In this document: positions 14,893 to 26,857 of the stretch, piece after piece
How the letters are laid out: the number at the start of each line of letters is the position of its first letter
How positions within the stretch are numbered: the stretch's first letter is position 1
Assembly (NCBI GenBank): GCA_900318115.1
Contig: ONJJ01000010.1
Location: forward strand, 22,895-86,894
Direction: 5' to 3'
DNA length: 64,000 nucleotides
DNA from: an uncultured Prevotellaceae bacterium
GTDB taxonomy: Bacteria > Bacteroidota > Bacteroidia > Bacteroidales > Bacteroidaceae
Program-made: the position numbers and the translations under genes
The notes under the pieces: generated by a model
Databases searched by the model: none
The model's input: the letters and a program-made list of their open reading frames with translations, nothing else
Told to the model about the DNA's origin: nothing

Positions 14893-15764
14893 ATGTCTAT
14901 GTTTTCGAGCTGTTCCTCTCGGATAGTGAGGTCGAGCAACTCTTGTAGGGTTCCGTTGAAAATGTTGCAATCGACGACGTCTTCCTGACGTGTGCCGATG
15001 CCGTCGACGTGTCCTACGTCTGTGTACTGCCAGAAGGTCCATTTTCCGGTGTACTTGAGCTCCTCGACGTAGTAGTGTGCAATCCAATAGGGGTAGGAGT
15101 TGAAGATGGAGTCGTTGAGGTTTTCCATCTTAAAGCTGTAGCCCGTGTAGATGATGGGCTTCACGCCATAGTGCTGTTCCACTACGTCCAGCCATTTCTT
15201 GACGCCGGCCTGAAGCTCTTTCCTGGAGAGGTTGCCGCGTGTTTCCACATCAAGCACGGGGGGCAGATCGCCAGCCTCGAGGTGTACTTGGCGGAGAAAG
15301 AAACGTGCTTGCTGACGAGCGTCAGTTCGAGGGCTGAAGAAGTGGTAAGCACCTCGTAGAATGTCGTTTTTGCGTGCTTGGTAAAAGTTCTCATTAAAGT
15401 AGGGGTCAATGAGATCTGTGCCTTCTGTGGCCTTGATGAAGGCGAAACGTACGGGCTGACCGTTGATGTTGGCATTGCGCAGCGTGGTCCAGTCGATGCG
15501 TTCCTGATAGCGACTGACGTCTATGCCGCGCACCTCGAAACCGTCGGGGTTTACACCCTCCCCGTAGATGGCGTTCCAACGGAAGGAGAAAGGGTCAACG
15601 AAGAAGGTAATGAGGACGAATATGTAGATGGCGATGGCTATCAGCACGCCCGCGGCAATACCCCAAAGGGGCACACGCCGCACAAGGGCAGAAGACTTCT
15701 TCTTCGGTTGTCTTCTGCCCTTGGTAGCTGTTTTCCTCTTGCGAGTGTTATTTGCCTTGTTCAA
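14889..15764 (-). CDS. Membrane-anchored GH25 lysozyme
   Basis: About 291 residues if it starts at TTG 15764, 17 bases inside the end of pfp; no ATG sits at a better place, and an ATG at 15860 would need a long overlap. A basic N-terminus ([15 protein letters not shown]) precedes one membrane segment (~34-56), so the enzyme faces the periplasm. The GH25 core has GIDVSRYQ (catalytic Asp ~82), [18 protein letters not shown] and LPPVLDVE (Asp/Glu ~172-174), ending [15 protein letters not shown]. It cleaves the MurNAc-GlcNAc bond of peptidoglycan. Start choice is the weak point. Confidence 0.88.
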   Translation of the reverse strand: MNKANNTRKRKTATKGRRQPKKKSSALVRRVPLWGIAAGVLIAIAIYIFVLITFFVDPFSFRWNAIYGEGVNPDGFEVRGIDVSRYQERIDWTTLRNANINGQPVRFAFIKATEGTDLIDPYFNENFYQARKNDILRGAYHFFSPRTDARQQARFFLRQVHLEAGDLPPVLDVETRGNLSRKELQAGVKKWLDVVEQHYGVKPIIYTGYSFKMENLNDSIFNSYPYWIAHYYVEELKYTGKWTFWQYTDVGHVDGIGTRQEDVVDCNIFNGTLQELLDLTIREEQLENIDI

Positions 15765-17397
15765 GCTGCAGGGTCTTGGTGGGCTGGTCGCATACCTCGG
15801 TGGGGCCGAAGTATTGGATGGGACCGGGATAGACGTAGCAGGTGTTCTTGGCCCACTCATCGCGGTGAGCTGCAAAGTACTTGAAGGGAGCACCGTCGAG
15901 TTCTACAAGAGCTTTGCGGATAACAGGCTTGTCGGCACCATTGCGGCGCTCGATGTTCATCATCATAGTGATGGGCACGCCGCCGGCAATCCACTCTGCA
16001 GCCGGAGCTGTAGTGTTCTTGATGATGCTCATGTAGCCAGTCTTGCCAGAGGCGATGAGGCGACTGGCGTTGAAGCCCAGGCTGTAGCAGTAGTCTGCAT
16101 CGTAGTTGGAGGGAGCGGCGCAGCGGCCTTCGTAGCCGAAAAAGTGGTGCTGAGTGCTGAACTTGCCGTTGTACTTGCCCTGCTTCTTCCATTCGGCCAG
16201 ACGCTTGGCGACCATACGGCTGAGCAGTTTCTCGGTCTCGATGAGGCTAACCTGAACGTTGCCGTGGGGGTCGCGGTCAAGGCAGAGCTGGCGTGCCACG
16301 TCCTCGGGCAGGCTCTTCAGCACGGCCAGATTATCTTTGGCAATGTTGCCTTCGACGAAGGCGATTTGCTCGTCGGCGCTCTGGAATTCGCGCGGTTCGC
16401 CGGTGGCGGGGTCTGTGAGTACTTCGTTGAGCTCGCGGATGAGCTTCTTGATGGCGGGAATGAATTCAATGAGGCCTTCGGGAATAAGGACCGTGCCGAA
16501 GTTGTTGCCCTCGGCAGCGCGGACGCATACTGCGTTGGCGATGTAGTCCACCACTTGATCGAGGCTCATTTCCTTGGCTTCCACTTCCTCGCTGACGAGG
16601 CAGACGTTGGGCTGGGTCTGCAGGGCGCACTCCAGGGCGATGTGACTGGCACTGCGGCCCATGAGCTTGATGAAATGCCAATACTTGCGAGCGCTGTTGC
16701 AGTCACGCTGGATGTTGCCGATGAGCTCGCTGTAGGTCTTGCAGGCGGTGTCGAAGCCAAAACTGGTCTCAATCTGCTCGTTTTTCAAGTCGCCGTCGAT
16801 AGTCTTTGGGCAACCTATGACTTGCACGCCGTACTTCTTGGCTGCATAGTACTCAGCCAGCACGCAGGCGTTGGTGTTGGAATCGTCGCCACCGATGATT
16901 ACGAGGGCCTTGATGTTCAGCTTGCGCAGGATCTCAATACCTTTCTCGAACTGTTCCACTTTCTCCAGCTTCGTGCGGCCGCTGCCGATGATGTCGAAGC
17001 CGCCTGTGTTGCGGTATTCATCGATGATGTCGGAGGTCAGCTCCATGTAGTTGTGGTCCACCAGTCCGCCGGGGCCGAGAATAAATCCATAGAGTTTGCT
17101 TTCGGAGTTAATGCTCTTCACGCCGTCAAAAAGGCCGCTGATGACATTGTGACCGCCAGGAGCCTGGCCGCCGCTGAGGATAACGCCAACGTTGATGGGC
17201 TCGTAGGCCTTTTGCTCGCCAGCCACGAATTCGATGACGGGCAGTCCGTAAGTGTTGGGAAATAGTTCTTTGATTTTGGCTTGGTCGCCAACGCTTTGGG
17301 TGGCAGCACCTTCCTTGGCGGTGACGGGGCCCTGAAGGGCCTTCGGGAGTTTGGGCTGGTAGGCAGCCCTTGCAATTTGCAATGCGCTCTTGGTCAT
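15748..17397 (-). CDS. pfp: Diphosphate--fructose-6-phosphate 1-phosphotransferase
   Basis: 549 residues, the length of the long PPi-PFK type. Motifs: [15 protein letters not shown] (~70-84), IIGGDDSN (167-174, where the second Asp marks pyrophosphate rather than ATP use), and [11 protein letters not shown] (196-206, catalytic TIDGD). It phosphorylates fructose 6-phosphate with PPi reversibly in glycolysis/gluconeogenesis, in the cytoplasm. It has a strong promoter (17482-17513) and heads an operon with GH25 and PCMD genes. It is divergent from tcdA. Confidence 0.93.
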   Translation of the reverse strand: MTKSALQIARAAYQPKLPKALQGPVTAKEGAATQSVGDQAKIKELFPNTYGLPVIEFVAGEQKAYEPINVGVILSGGQAPGGHNVISGLFDGVKSINSESKLYGFILGPGGLVDHNYMELTSDIIDEYRNTGGFDIIGSGRTKLEKVEQFEKGIEILRKLNIKALVIIGGDDSNTNACVLAEYYAAKKYGVQVIGCPKTIDGDLKNEQIETSFGFDTACKTYSELIGNIQRDCNSARKYWHFIKLMGRSASHIALECALQTQPNVCLVSEEVEAKEMSLDQVVDYIANAVCVRAAEGNNFGTVLIPEGLIEFIPAIKKLIRELNEVLTDPATGEPREFQSADEQIAFVEGNIAKDNLAVLKSLPEDVARQLCLDRDPHGNVQVSLIETEKLLSRMVAKRLAEWKKQGKYNGKFSTQHHFFGYEGRCAAPSNYDADYCYSLGFNASRLIASGKTGYMSIIKNTTAPAAEWIAGGVPITMMMNIERRNGADKPVIRKALVELDGAPFKYFAAHRDEWAKNTCYVYPGPIQYFGPTEVCDQPTKTLQLEQGK

Positions 17398-17481
17398 TTT
17401 TCTTGTTGGATTTTATGTTTTAGTTAAAATTGGAATCTAAATATGAATGCGTGCGAGGCGAAAGCCGCCCGAAAACGTGTG

Positions 17482-17513
17482 CAAAGGTACGGCTTTTCTT
17501 CGGGAAACGCAAA
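17482..17513 (-). promoter_or_regulatory. Promoter of pfp
   Basis: On the minus strand TTTG (17510-17513) and TACCTTTG (17482-17489) are separated by exactly 20 bases. The leader is about 80 bases. Confidence 0.8.
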
Positions 17514-17529
17514 TTTAAGGCTCGATTTC

Positions 17530-17560
17530 TTGGCGGAATCAGACAAAAGGAGTACTTTTG
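17530..17560 (+). promoter_or_regulatory. Promoter of tcdA
   Basis: TTG at 17530-17532 and TACTTTTG at 17553-17560 are spaced 20 bases. The -7 box ends only 8 bases before ATG 17569, so the mRNA would be almost leaderless. Confidence 0.7.
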
Positions 17561-17568
17561 TGGCCGAA

Positions 17569-18336
17569 ATGAAAAGTGAATATGCCATTTTTAATCGGAC
17601 GGAACGTCTGGTGGGTTCCGGCGGGATGCAGGCCATCTCGGCGGCGAGAGTCATCATTTTTGGAGTGGGGGGCGTCGGCAGCTGGGTAGCCGAAGGATTG
17701 GTGCGAAGTGGGGTGGCCCGCATCACGCTGGTGGACAGCGACCGAGTCAGTATCACCAATGTGAATCGTCAATGCCCTGCAACGACGAAAACCATCGGTG
17801 AAGTAAAGGTGAATGCGATGAAAAGCAGGTTGTTGGAGATAAATCCTGATGCGAAAATTGAAGCTGTTGAAGGTGTTTATGATAGCACTACCTGCGACAC
17901 CTTTAACCTGGAGTCCTACGATTACGTCATTGATGCTATCGACTCCTTGGAATGTAAGGCATTACTCATCCTTAAGGCTACTTCTTTACCTCGAAGTGTA
18001 AAATTCTTTTCTTCAATGGGGGCTGCGCTGAAGATGGATCCTACTAAAATCCGTGTTGCGGAGTTCTGGCAGGTGGAGGGTTGTCCGTTGGCTCGTGCCT
18101 TGCGGCAGCGATTCAAACGCAACCACCTCTTCCCGGCCCGCAAGTTTCAGGTGGTTTACTCACCCGAGGTTCTTCCAAATCGTGGCAACGTCATACCCCT
18201 GGAGGACGATGTCCGGCAGCACGTGGACTGGAATGCCCGAAAGGCGCAGGTTAATGGTACCGTGGCCCATATCACCGCCATCTTCGGCTTTACCCTTGCA
18301 GGTCTTGTCCTGCAGGATATCTGTGCCGGCTCTTAG
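17569..18336 (+). CDS. tcdA: tRNA threonylcarbamoyladenosine dehydratase (TcdA/ThiF family)
   Basis: 255 residues from ATG 17569 (MKSEYAIFNRTERLVG); the upstream extension would run through the promoter. It has an E1-like Rossmann fold with IFGVGGVGSWVAEGL (~31-45), the Asp-containing LVDSDRVSITNVNRQ and an Arg/Lys set typical of MoeB/ThiF adenylation. The YDYVIDAIDSLECKALLI block is the conserved VDAIDxxxxK region. TcdA dehydrates t6A at tRNA position 37 to the cyclic form using ATP. The last ~20 residues (ITAIFGFTLAGLVLQDI) are hydrophobic, as in E. coli TcdA. Confidence 0.9.
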   Translation: MKSEYAIFNRTERLVGSGGMQAISAARVIIFGVGGVGSWVAEGLVRSGVARITLVDSDRVSITNVNRQCPATTKTIGEVKVNAMKSRLLEINPDAKIEAVEGVYDSTTCDTFNLESYDYVIDAIDSLECKALLILKATSLPRSVKFFSSMGAALKMDPTKIRVAEFWQVEGCPLARALRQRFKRNHLFPARKFQVVYSPEVLPNRGNVIPLEDDVRQHVDWNARKAQVNGTVAHITAIFGFTLAGLVLQDICAGS

Positions 18337-18477
18337 CAGTTTACCTCACTCCCTTCCTCTCATTCCCCCTCTCCTCTCTTCATTCTTCACATTTCACGTT
18401 AAACTTTTCCCTGCGCCAATTTTTATCTTTTAATTCATTTTTCTCTTTTCTCTTTTAATTTTTAATTTCCTTTTTCA
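18337..18477. other. Convergent intergenic, pyrimidine-rich
   Basis: Between convergent tcdA and GH43. The stretch is almost all C and T on the plus strand, with repeated CTCTTTTAATT motifs. No clear hairpin or gene is seen. Confidence 0.4.
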
Positions 18478-19554
18478 CTATTTCAGCACCGGCCATCCTT
18501 GTTCGTCCCACTCCACTGTCCGCTGGATGAGAATTGCTTGTCCATGGTGGTGTGTGCTGTAGCCGTGGCAGATGAATAGGTCTTCATGCAGCATGTTGCC
18601 CTGTGTATCCACCCCTGAAGGCACGTGGTAGAATGCGCTATGTCCGGCGGCTTCGAACTCCACCTTATCGCCTTCTATGACCAGCGTACCTCCGCCCTGA
18701 GCCATATCTCGTCCCTTACGGTCGAGGTAAGGACCTTCGACAGAGCGGCTTCGGCCTACCACTACCTTGTAGTTGCTCTGCATACCGCGGCAACAATAAT
18801 CATGGCTGGCAAAGAGGTAGAAATATCCGCCGTGACGAATGATAAAGGGAGCTTCGATGGCGTTGCGGCCAGCGTGACGCGATGTGGGGTTGGGTTCGGC
18901 ACTGAGCGTATCGCGAAGAGCTATGCGGCGGGCGATGGTCTTGGGGGCGCAGCCCTCAGCCACGTGCATCGTCTCGGGATCCAGACGTACTAACTGGATA
19001 CCGTCCCAGAACGACCCCCAGGTGAGCCAAGGACTGCCCTGTTCATCTAGAATGAACGCGGGGTCGATAGCGTTCCACTGGTCGCGGTGCTCGCGTGAGC
19101 AAACCAGACAACCCTCATCCTGCCAGTGGTACAGCAGCGTGTCGGCGAAGTTGAGGGTAGGGGATGAGGCGAGGCCGATGGCCGACGTGTTCCGGCCAAA
19201 GGTGGAGCAACTATAGGCCATCCACCAGCGACCACGGTAGTTGATGACATCGGGTGCCCAGACGTGACCGCGGAAGCCCGGCACGCTGTCACGGGTCCAG
19301 GCCGGAATGTCCAGTATCTTAACTTCAGGATGCACTGTCCATGTCTTGCGATCCTTACTAGTAGCCAACTGAAGTCCTGTGGAATAGAGGTAGAAGGTGC
19401 CATTCTCCCAGGCCATGACGGGGTCGTGAACCATGGGGGTGTCCACTTGGAAAGCCTCTCGGCGGGGCCAACGCCGACGTTGTGGAGCGTCTTGGGCGCA
19501 AACAAAGATTGCTGATAGACAAAGCAAAATGGCTGAAAATAAGAAGTGCCTCAT
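18478..19554 (-). CDS. Secreted GH43-family arabinan hydrolase
   Basis: 358 residues with a signal peptide (HFLFSAILLCLSAIFVCAQ). The five-bladed propeller carries the GH43 catalytic set: base Asp in MVHDPVMAW (~44), modulator Asp in WNAIDPAFI (~164) and acid Glu in AIEAPFIIR (~234). Internal motifs (GHVWAPDVIN, YYLFASHDYCCRG-like) resemble endo-alpha-1,5-L-arabinanases. Being inverting and exported, it would trim arabinan side chains in the periplasm or at the surface. It stands alone, without SusCD genes. Beta-xylosidase activity cannot be excluded. Confidence 0.87.
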   Translation of the reverse strand: MRHFLFSAILLCLSAIFVCAQDAPQRRRWPRREAFQVDTPMVHDPVMAWENGTFYLYSTGLQLATSKDRKTWTVHPEVKILDIPAWTRDSVPGFRGHVWAPDVINYRGRWWMAYSCSTFGRNTSAIGLASSPTLNFADTLLYHWQDEGCLVCSREHRDQWNAIDPAFILDEQGSPWLTWGSFWDGIQLVRLDPETMHVAEGCAPKTIARRIALRDTLSAEPNPTSRHAGRNAIEAPFIIRHGGYFYLFASHDYCCRGMQSNYKVVVGRSRSVEGPYLDRKGRDMAQGGGTLVIEGDKVEFEAAGHSAFYHVPSGVDTQGNMLHEDLFICHGYSTHHHGQAILIQRTVEWDEQGWPVLK

Positions 19555-21547
<1,993 letters not shown>

Positions 21548-21757
21548 CAACTCCGCTTCCCTTTAGACTCTCCCTTTTAATCATGGGTCCCGGTGCTTTG
21601 CCGCCGGGTTCCCTTCACTTGCTTCCGCCTCCGTTCTTTCTACTCCTCCATCGTTTTTTTCCTCCTTCCATTCGTTCGACGATTAAAATCTTCCCTTCAA
21701 GCTCCGCTTTGGCACGCTCTTTGCAGGAGCTCTTAATGAATATAAACTTTAGTAAAT

Positions 21758-22447
21758 ATGACAGAAGAACAGAAAGATAAAGAATTCCTCAATTCAGAAG
21801 ACCAGCATTCAACCAACTCCGCTTTTGAATCTCAGTCGACTGAAGGCTCAACGGCAGGTGATACGTCTGCCGACACAACAGTTTCTCCTTCTGATTCCCC
21901 ATCAGAAGGTGCCAGTTCCCCCAATTCAACCTCCTCCTTGGATGGCTCTGCCGCCGGCGGTTCGTCCGTCGGTGAAGATTCCGAGCTCTCCCCCGAGGAG
22001 CTCCTGGCTCAGGCCCGCTCAGAAATCGAAGAACTGAAGACTCAGGCCCTTTACCGTCAGGCCGAATTCGAGAACTATCGTCGCCGCACCATCAAGGAGA
22101 AAACTGATCTTATCCTAAACGGCTCTAAATCAGCAGTGACAGCTATTCTTCCTATCGTTGACGACCTCGAGCGTGCACTTCCTTCCATGAAGAATGCCGA
22201 CGATGTGGCCGCTGTGGCAGAGGGAGTGGAACTCATTCTCCAAAAATTCTTAAAAGCCTTGGCCGGACTTGGAGTAAAGCAGATAGAGACTGAAGGTAAG
22301 GACTTTGACGTTGATCTACACGAAGCCATAGCGCAAGTACCCGGAGTTCCCGACGAGCAGAAAGGACGCGTCATAGACTGCGTAGAGAAAGGTTACACAC
22401 TTAACGACCAAGTCATCAGACACGCCAAAGTGGCAGTCGGCATGTAA
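21758..22447 (+). CDS. grpE: Nucleotide exchange factor GrpE
   Basis: 229 residues. A long Ser/Thr/Glu-rich disordered N-terminus (1-85) is followed by the coiled-coil helix (ELKTQALYRQAEFENYRRRT) and the beta domain with VDLHEAIAQVPGVPDEQKGRVIDCVEKGYTL and KVAVGM at the end, the GrpE signature. It releases ADP from DnaK in the cytoplasm. It lies 63 bases before dnaJ on the same strand, the standard grpE-dnaJ pair; dnaK is not in the window. Confidence 0.93.
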   Translation: MTEEQKDKEFLNSEDQHSTNSAFESQSTEGSTAGDTSADTTVSPSDSPSEGASSPNSTSSLDGSAAGGSSVGEDSELSPEELLAQARSEIEELKTQALYRQAEFENYRRRTIKEKTDLILNGSKSAVTAILPIVDDLERALPSMKNADDVAAVAEGVELILQKFLKALAGLGVKQIETEGKDFDVDLHEAIAQVPGVPDEQKGRVIDCVEKGYTLNDQVIRHAKVAVGM

Positions 22448-22510
22448 TTTTGTCATACAGTATTGCATTAAACAATAAACATTAAACTACGGGTCCAGCC
22501 CGCGTCCAAT

Positions 22511-23716
22511 ATGTCAGAACAGAAACGTGATTACTATGAGGTCCTTGGAGTCGCCAAGAATGCCACAGAGCAGGAGATAAAGGCGGCGTACAAGAAAATG
22601 GCCATCAAATATCATCCCGATCGTCAGGGCGATAAGTCCGAGGCCGAGAAGAAAGAAGCGGAAGCCAAGTTCAAGGAGGCAGCAGAAGCCTATGATGTAC
22701 TCCACGACCCACAGAAGCGCCAGCGCTACGACCAGTTCGGATTTGCAGGTGTCGGTGGTGCAGGAGGATTCGACGGACAAGGAATGTCTATGGACGACAT
22801 CTTCAGTCAGTTCGGCGATATCTTCAGCGATCTCTTTGGCGGAGGAGCTTCCTTCGGCGGAGGATTTGGTGGCGGGTTCGGAGGCTTTGGCGGACGTGCA
22901 GGAGCGCGCCGCCAGCAGCATCGCGGAGGTGACCTTCGACTCAAGGTGCGGCTCACCCTGAAGGAATGTGCCACGGGCGTCACCAAGAAATTCAAGGTGC
23001 GCAAGAAGGTTACTTGCTCACACTGCCACGGCAGTGGGGCTGAGAATGGTAAGGGAGACACGCAGACGTGTCAGACCTGCCATGGCAATGGTTATGTCCT
23101 TCGTTCCCAGCGCTCCGTCTTCGGCATGATGCAGACCCAGAGTGTCTGCCCTGATTGCCAGGGCGAAGGCCAGATTATCAAGAACAAATGTCATCAGTGC
23201 GGAGGCACGGGCGTGCAGTCGGGCGACGAAGTTGTGGAGGTGAAGATTCCGGCTGGCGTGCAGGACGGTATGGTGCTCAACGTTCCCGGCAAGGGCGATG
23301 CCGCCATCCACAATGGAGTTCCCGGCGACATTCAGGTCTTCATAGAGGTGGAGCAAGACAAGGACTTTGTACGTCAGGACAACGACCTCATTTACAACCT
23401 CCTCATCGATGTGCCCACGGCTGTCCTCGGCGGACAGGTCGAGGTGCCTACTTTGGACGGGAAGGTCATGATTAAAATCGATCCTGGAACTCAGCCTGGA
23501 AAGGTGCTCCGTTTGCGCGGGAAGGGACTTCCTGCCCTGCAGAGCTACGGATATGGCAATGGTGACCTCATCGTCAACGTCTCTGTTTACATTCCAGAAA
23601 CCCTCAGCCGCGAGGAACGCGAAGCCTTTGAACGCATGCGTGAGAGCGACAGCATGAAGCCCAGCCAAAGCGTGCGTCAGCGTCTTTTCAATCACTTCAA
23701 GAAGTTGTTTGAATAA
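22511..23716 (+). CDS. dnaJ: Chaperone DnaJ
   Basis: 401 residues. The J domain covers 5-75 with HPD at 35-37. A Gly/Phe region (~80-135, [15 protein letters not shown]) follows. Four CxxCxGxG zinc repeats are [24 protein letters not shown] and CHQCGGTG. The C-terminal substrate-binding domains end at [18 protein letters not shown]. It stimulates DnaK ATP hydrolysis and delivers clients. The folC start codon directly abuts its TAA. Confidence 0.95.
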   Translation: MSEQKRDYYEVLGVAKNATEQEIKAAYKKMAIKYHPDRQGDKSEAEKKEAEAKFKEAAEAYDVLHDPQKRQRYDQFGFAGVGGAGGFDGQGMSMDDIFSQFGDIFSDLFGGGASFGGGFGGGFGGFGGRAGARRQQHRGGDLRLKVRLTLKECATGVTKKFKVRKKVTCSHCHGSGAENGKGDTQTCQTCHGNGYVLRSQRSVFGMMQTQSVCPDCQGEGQIIKNKCHQCGGTGVQSGDEVVEVKIPAGVQDGMVLNVPGKGDAAIHNGVPGDIQVFIEVEQDKDFVRQDNDLIYNLLIDVPTAVLGGQVEVPTLDGKVMIKIDPGTQPGKVLRLRGKGLPALQSYGYGNGDLIVNVSVYIPETLSREEREAFERMRESDSMKPSQSVRQRLFNHFKKLFE

Positions 23717-25072
23717 ATGAACTATCAGCAGACCATCGACTACCTCTACCACGCAGCCCCGTTGTTTCAGAACGTCGGGGCTGGTGCGTATAAGGAGGGC
23801 CTCTCGACTACCCGTGCCCTGGACGAACACTTTGGGCACCCTCACACCCTCTACCACACCATTCACGTCGCAGGCACCAACGGCAAGGGCAGTGTTTCTT
23901 CCTCCCTTGCTGCCATTCTTCAGTCGGCAGGCTACCGCGTGGGGCTCTATACCTCCCCACACCTCATAGATTTCCGCGAGCGCATCCGAGTGAATGGTGA
24001 GATGATTCCCGAGCAGCGTGTAGTGGATTTTGTGGAGCAGGAGCGACCCTTCTTCGAGCCCCTTCATCCCTCGTTCTTTGAACTCACCACCGCCCTTGCC
24101 TTCCTATATTTCGCAGAGCAACAGGTGGATGTGGCAGTCATCGAAGTGGGTCTCGGTGGCCGTTTGGACTGCACCAATATCATCACCCCTGACCTCGCCA
24201 TCATCACCAACATCAGCTTCGACCACCAGCAGTTCCTCGGCGACACCCTGCCTGCCATCGCAGCCGAGAAGGCTGGTATCATCAAGCCTGGTATTCCCGT
24301 CATCATCGGCGAAACCAATAATCACTCCTCTGTCCGCGCCACCTTCCTTCGTGCCTTCCACAGCGCCAATTCCTCCCTCGCTTCCTCTCCCTCACTTCGC
24401 TTTGCCGATGAGGAGCCCCTTCCTCCTGCTTCCTCCCTTCCTCCCTTCCAGCTACGTGGCAGCTATCAGGCGGCCAACCTTCGCACGATTCTCTGTGCCC
24501 TCTCCGAACTTCGCCGTCAGTCCTTCTACTCCCGCATCACTTCCGCTGCCATAACCCACGGCCTTGCCCACGTTATGGAACTTACCGGTTTACGTGGCCG
24601 TTGGCAGCAGTTGCAAGAGCATCCCACCCTCGTCTGCGATGCCGGTCACAATGCCGCCGGCATCCAGTATGTCGTCCGTCAGCTCGCCGAGCAAACCGCT
24701 CCCCACCTTCATATCATCCTCGGCATGGTCAGCGACAAAGACTATCAGGCCGCGGCTTCTGCCTTCACTCACCTCGCAGCCGTCCGTCATTCCCGTGGCC
24801 TTCAGACCACCTTCTACTTGACGCAACCCTCCTGTGCGCGTGCTCTCCCCGTCTCATCCCTCCACTCGGCCTTCGTCACGCACCGCTCCGCCCCCTCTTC
24901 GCCTTCTTCCATATTGGATTCTGATTTTTCCCTGAATTCTTCCTCCCTTCAGTCCTTTCCCTCCGTCCCGGCCGCCCTTTCCGCCGCGCTCTCTGCCGCC
25001 TCTGCCTCCGACTTCATTTTTGTTGGCGGCAGCTGCTATATCCTTGCAGATTTCTTCGCGGCTCTGCGCTGA
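23717..25072 (+). CDS. folC: Bifunctional folylpolyglutamate/dihydrofolate synthase
   Basis: 451 residues. The P-loop is HVAGTNGKGSVSS (51-63). The omega-loop/Mur-ligase middle block includes YTSPHLIDFRERIRVNGE, VAVIEVGLGGRLDCTNI and ITNISFDHQQFLGDTL. The C-terminal domain starts with GRWQQLQEHPTLVCDAGHN. It adds glutamate to folates using ATP in the cytoplasm. Its ATG follows the dnaJ stop with zero spacing, implying coupling. Two Ser/Pro-rich stretches (around 215-245 and 385-415) look like expanded loops. It ends convergent to prmA. Confidence 0.93.
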   Translation: MNYQQTIDYLYHAAPLFQNVGAGAYKEGLSTTRALDEHFGHPHTLYHTIHVAGTNGKGSVSSSLAAILQSAGYRVGLYTSPHLIDFRERIRVNGEMIPEQRVVDFVEQERPFFEPLHPSFFELTTALAFLYFAEQQVDVAVIEVGLGGRLDCTNIITPDLAIITNISFDHQQFLGDTLPAIAAEKAGIIKPGIPVIIGETNNHSSVRATFLRAFHSANSSLASSPSLRFADEEPLPPASSLPPFQLRGSYQAANLRTILCALSELRRQSFYSRITSAAITHGLAHVMELTGLRGRWQQLQEHPTLVCDAGHNAAGIQYVVRQLAEQTAPHLHIILGMVSDKDYQAAASAFTHLAAVRHSRGLQTTFYLTQPSCARALPVSSLHSAFVTHRSAPSSPSSILDSDFSLNSSSLQSFPSVPAALSAALSAASASDFIFVGGSCYILADFFAALR

Positions 25073-25117
25073 TATTGATTCCTGAATTTCCAGTTTGGGA
25101 AATCCCTTTTCTGCGCT

Positions 25118-25924
25118 TCAGGAGACGATGAATTCCAAGGCTCGCCAGTCGCCGTCGGAATAGGTGCCGGTGTGTGTGAGTCCCAGGTCGGCGGCTTTCT
25201 GGACGAGGAAAGGGATGTCGTCTTCGAGGAAACCGGAGAGCAGTAGACGCGAGCGGGGCCGCAGTTTGGCGACGAAAGCGGGCAGGTCGGCCAGCAGGAT
25301 GTTGCGATTTATGTTTGCCAGAAGTATGTCGGCCTGAGGTGCTTGGGTGAGGATGCTGGCATCGCCTTCCACGATTTCACCTTCGACATCGTTGAGGGCA
25401 AAATTTGCTTGGGCGTTCTCCACGCTCCATTCATCGATGTCGTAGGCGAAGACACGCTTGGCACCGAGCTTCAGTGCCGCGATGCTCAGTACTCCCGTTC
25501 CACAACCAGCATCAATAACGGTTTTTCCTGCAAGGGGCTGCTCGGCCAGCATGGAGAGCATCATACGCGTGGTGGCATGTTCGCCACTGCCGAAGGCTTG
25601 TCGGGGCAGGATTTGGAACTGCTGTCCGTTGGGCAGAGTGATGGGCTCGAAGTGATGTTCCTCCTCCCAGGTGGCGTTCCAATTCTCGTCTGGTGCTTCG
25701 CTGCAGGTGAATGTGGCGGTGTGGCCGGGTAGGAGGGAGGCGAGGGAATCTGTGGCTTCCTGGATGACCGTTTCGTCATAAGCACTCTGTAGCACATAGG
25801 CCGTCAGCCCCTCGTCCGTAGGTACAAAGGTGTCGCAGCCGGCATCGGCCAACAAGGCGGCCAGCACATCGCTAGCCGCCTCGTCGTTGGGACTTATCGT
25901 GAATTGTAGTTCGAAGTATTTCAT
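25118..25924 (-). CDS. prmA: Ribosomal protein L11 methyltransferase
   Basis: 268 residues. The N-terminal substrate domain is followed by a class I methyltransferase: AFGSGEHATTRMML, then the SAM-binding loop VIDAGCGTGVLSIAALKLGA, the acidic AYDIDEWSVENAQANF and the NPPY-like catalytic-side motif ILLANINRNILLADL. It trimethylates L11 in the cytoplasm. It is followed 12 bases upstream on the same strand by the OmpH/Skp-like gene, so both may be cotranscribed. Confidence 0.93.
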   Translation of the reverse strand: MKYFELQFTISPNDEAASDVLAALLADAGCDTFVPTDEGLTAYVLQSAYDETVIQEATDSLASLLPGHTATFTCSEAPDENWNATWEEEHHFEPITLPNGQQFQILPRQAFGSGEHATTRMMLSMLAEQPLAGKTVIDAGCGTGVLSIAALKLGAKRVFAYDIDEWSVENAQANFALNDVEGEIVEGDASILTQAPQADILLANINRNILLADLPAFVAKLRPRSRLLLSGFLEDDIPFLVQKAADLGLTHTGTYSDGDWRALEFIVS

Positions 25925-25936
25925 GAGCGCGAGCCC

Positions 25937-26542
25937 TTACTTTCCTCCGATGGCCTGTTTCACTTCGGGCTTGGCCTTGTAGCGCTTGTTGAGGCCGGCC
26001 ACGACGTCGCGTGTGATGTCGAACTTGGGGTTGACGAGGAGGATGTTGTCGCCGGAGCGTGAGAAGATGTAGTCGTACTTCTTGGCCTTGTTGTAGGTCT
26101 TGAGGAATGCTTGAATACTATCCCGCATCTCCATATTCAGCTGTTCCTGCTCCTTGGCGAGTTCGCTCATGAGACGCTGCTCCAGTTCTGCGAGGTCCTG
26201 CTGTTCGCGGGCGAGCTGGTTCTGAGCGCGCTCCAGTTCATCGCGTGTGGTGAATCCGTTGCTCTCGTACTTTTTCTGGAGGGCAGAAGCGTGGTTCTGC
26301 AGTGCCCTCTGCTTCTCGGCGAGTGTCTTCTGAGCGTTCTCGCCTTTCTGGTTGAGCAGCAGGTTGTAGTCCTTGACGAATTCGTACTGGGACATCAGGC
26401 TGTCGACTTCTACATAAGCCACCTTCAGTCCTGTGACTTCGGCTTCAGCGGCGTCGCCCTTGGCTTCGTTTTCTGCGGCTTTGTTGCTGCAGGCGGTCAG
26501 TGCGGCGATGGCGCTGAGCGCGATGATAAAGATTTTCTTCAT
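25937..26542 (-). CDS. OmpH/Skp-family periplasmic chaperone-like lipoprotein
   Basis: 201 residues from ATG 26542. The signal peptide ends in a lipobox (ALTAC), so it is predicted to be a lipoprotein, unlike classic soluble Skp. The central region (~60-165) is a long coiled coil rich in Gln/Glu (KTLAEKQRALQNHASALQKK, ERAQNQLAREQQDLAELEQR), typical of Skp tentacles. VAYVEVDSLMSQY at ~38-50 matches the family's start strand and YDYIFSRSGDNILLVNP the conserved end. It probably helps outer-membrane protein transit. Confidence 0.87.
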   Translation of the reverse strand: MKKIFIIALSAIAALTACSNKAAENEAKGDAAEAEVTGLKVAYVEVDSLMSQYEFVKDYNLLLNQKGENAQKTLAEKQRALQNHASALQKKYESNGFTTRDELERAQNQLAREQQDLAELEQRLMSELAKEQEQLNMEMRDSIQAFLKTYNKAKKYDYIFSRSGDNILLVNPKFDITRDVVAGLNKRYKAKPEVKQAIGGK

Positions 26543-26603
26543 TTCTTTGCTTGTATTGTTTTTAAGAGTTATGGTCTTGATGGGTTTACTTGGCTTATTA
26601 GGT

Positions 26604-26831
26604 TTATTTGCGGCGAGGGCTGTGCTCGGCCGCATGAGGTCGGTTGGCAATCTGATGGCGCTCGATGGCATCCATGCTTTCCACGCAGTGGATTCCACGC
26701 TGGCGCATGGCCTTGGAGGCTCCTATGTGGGTCATGGGACCGCGTGCATCGCCTTTCAAAAGCAGTTTCAGCGATAGCAGGAGCACCGCAGCAGCGACAA
26801 TTCCGAGCGTAAAGAGCAATAATTTGACCAT
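26604..26831 (-). CDS. Small single-pass membrane protein, conserved in Bacteroidales
   Basis: 75 residues: one N-terminal membrane helix (VKLLLFTLGIVAAAVLLLSLKLLL) and a short hydrophilic tail with KAMRQRGIHCVESMDA. From memory, Bacteroidales genomes have small membrane proteins with a similar helix and a RGIGC-QSQD-type tail, but this could not be checked. Function is unknown. It lies upstream of the OmpH-like gene on the same strand and has its own -7 box (26905-26912). The conserved cysteine in RGIHC deserves attention. Confidence 0.7.
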   Translation of the reverse strand: MVKLLLFTLGIVAAAVLLLSLKLLLKGDARGPMTHIGASKAMRQRGIHCVESMDAIERHQIANRPHAAEHSPRRK

Positions 26832-26857
26832 TTCTTGCGTTATTTTTATGATAATCC

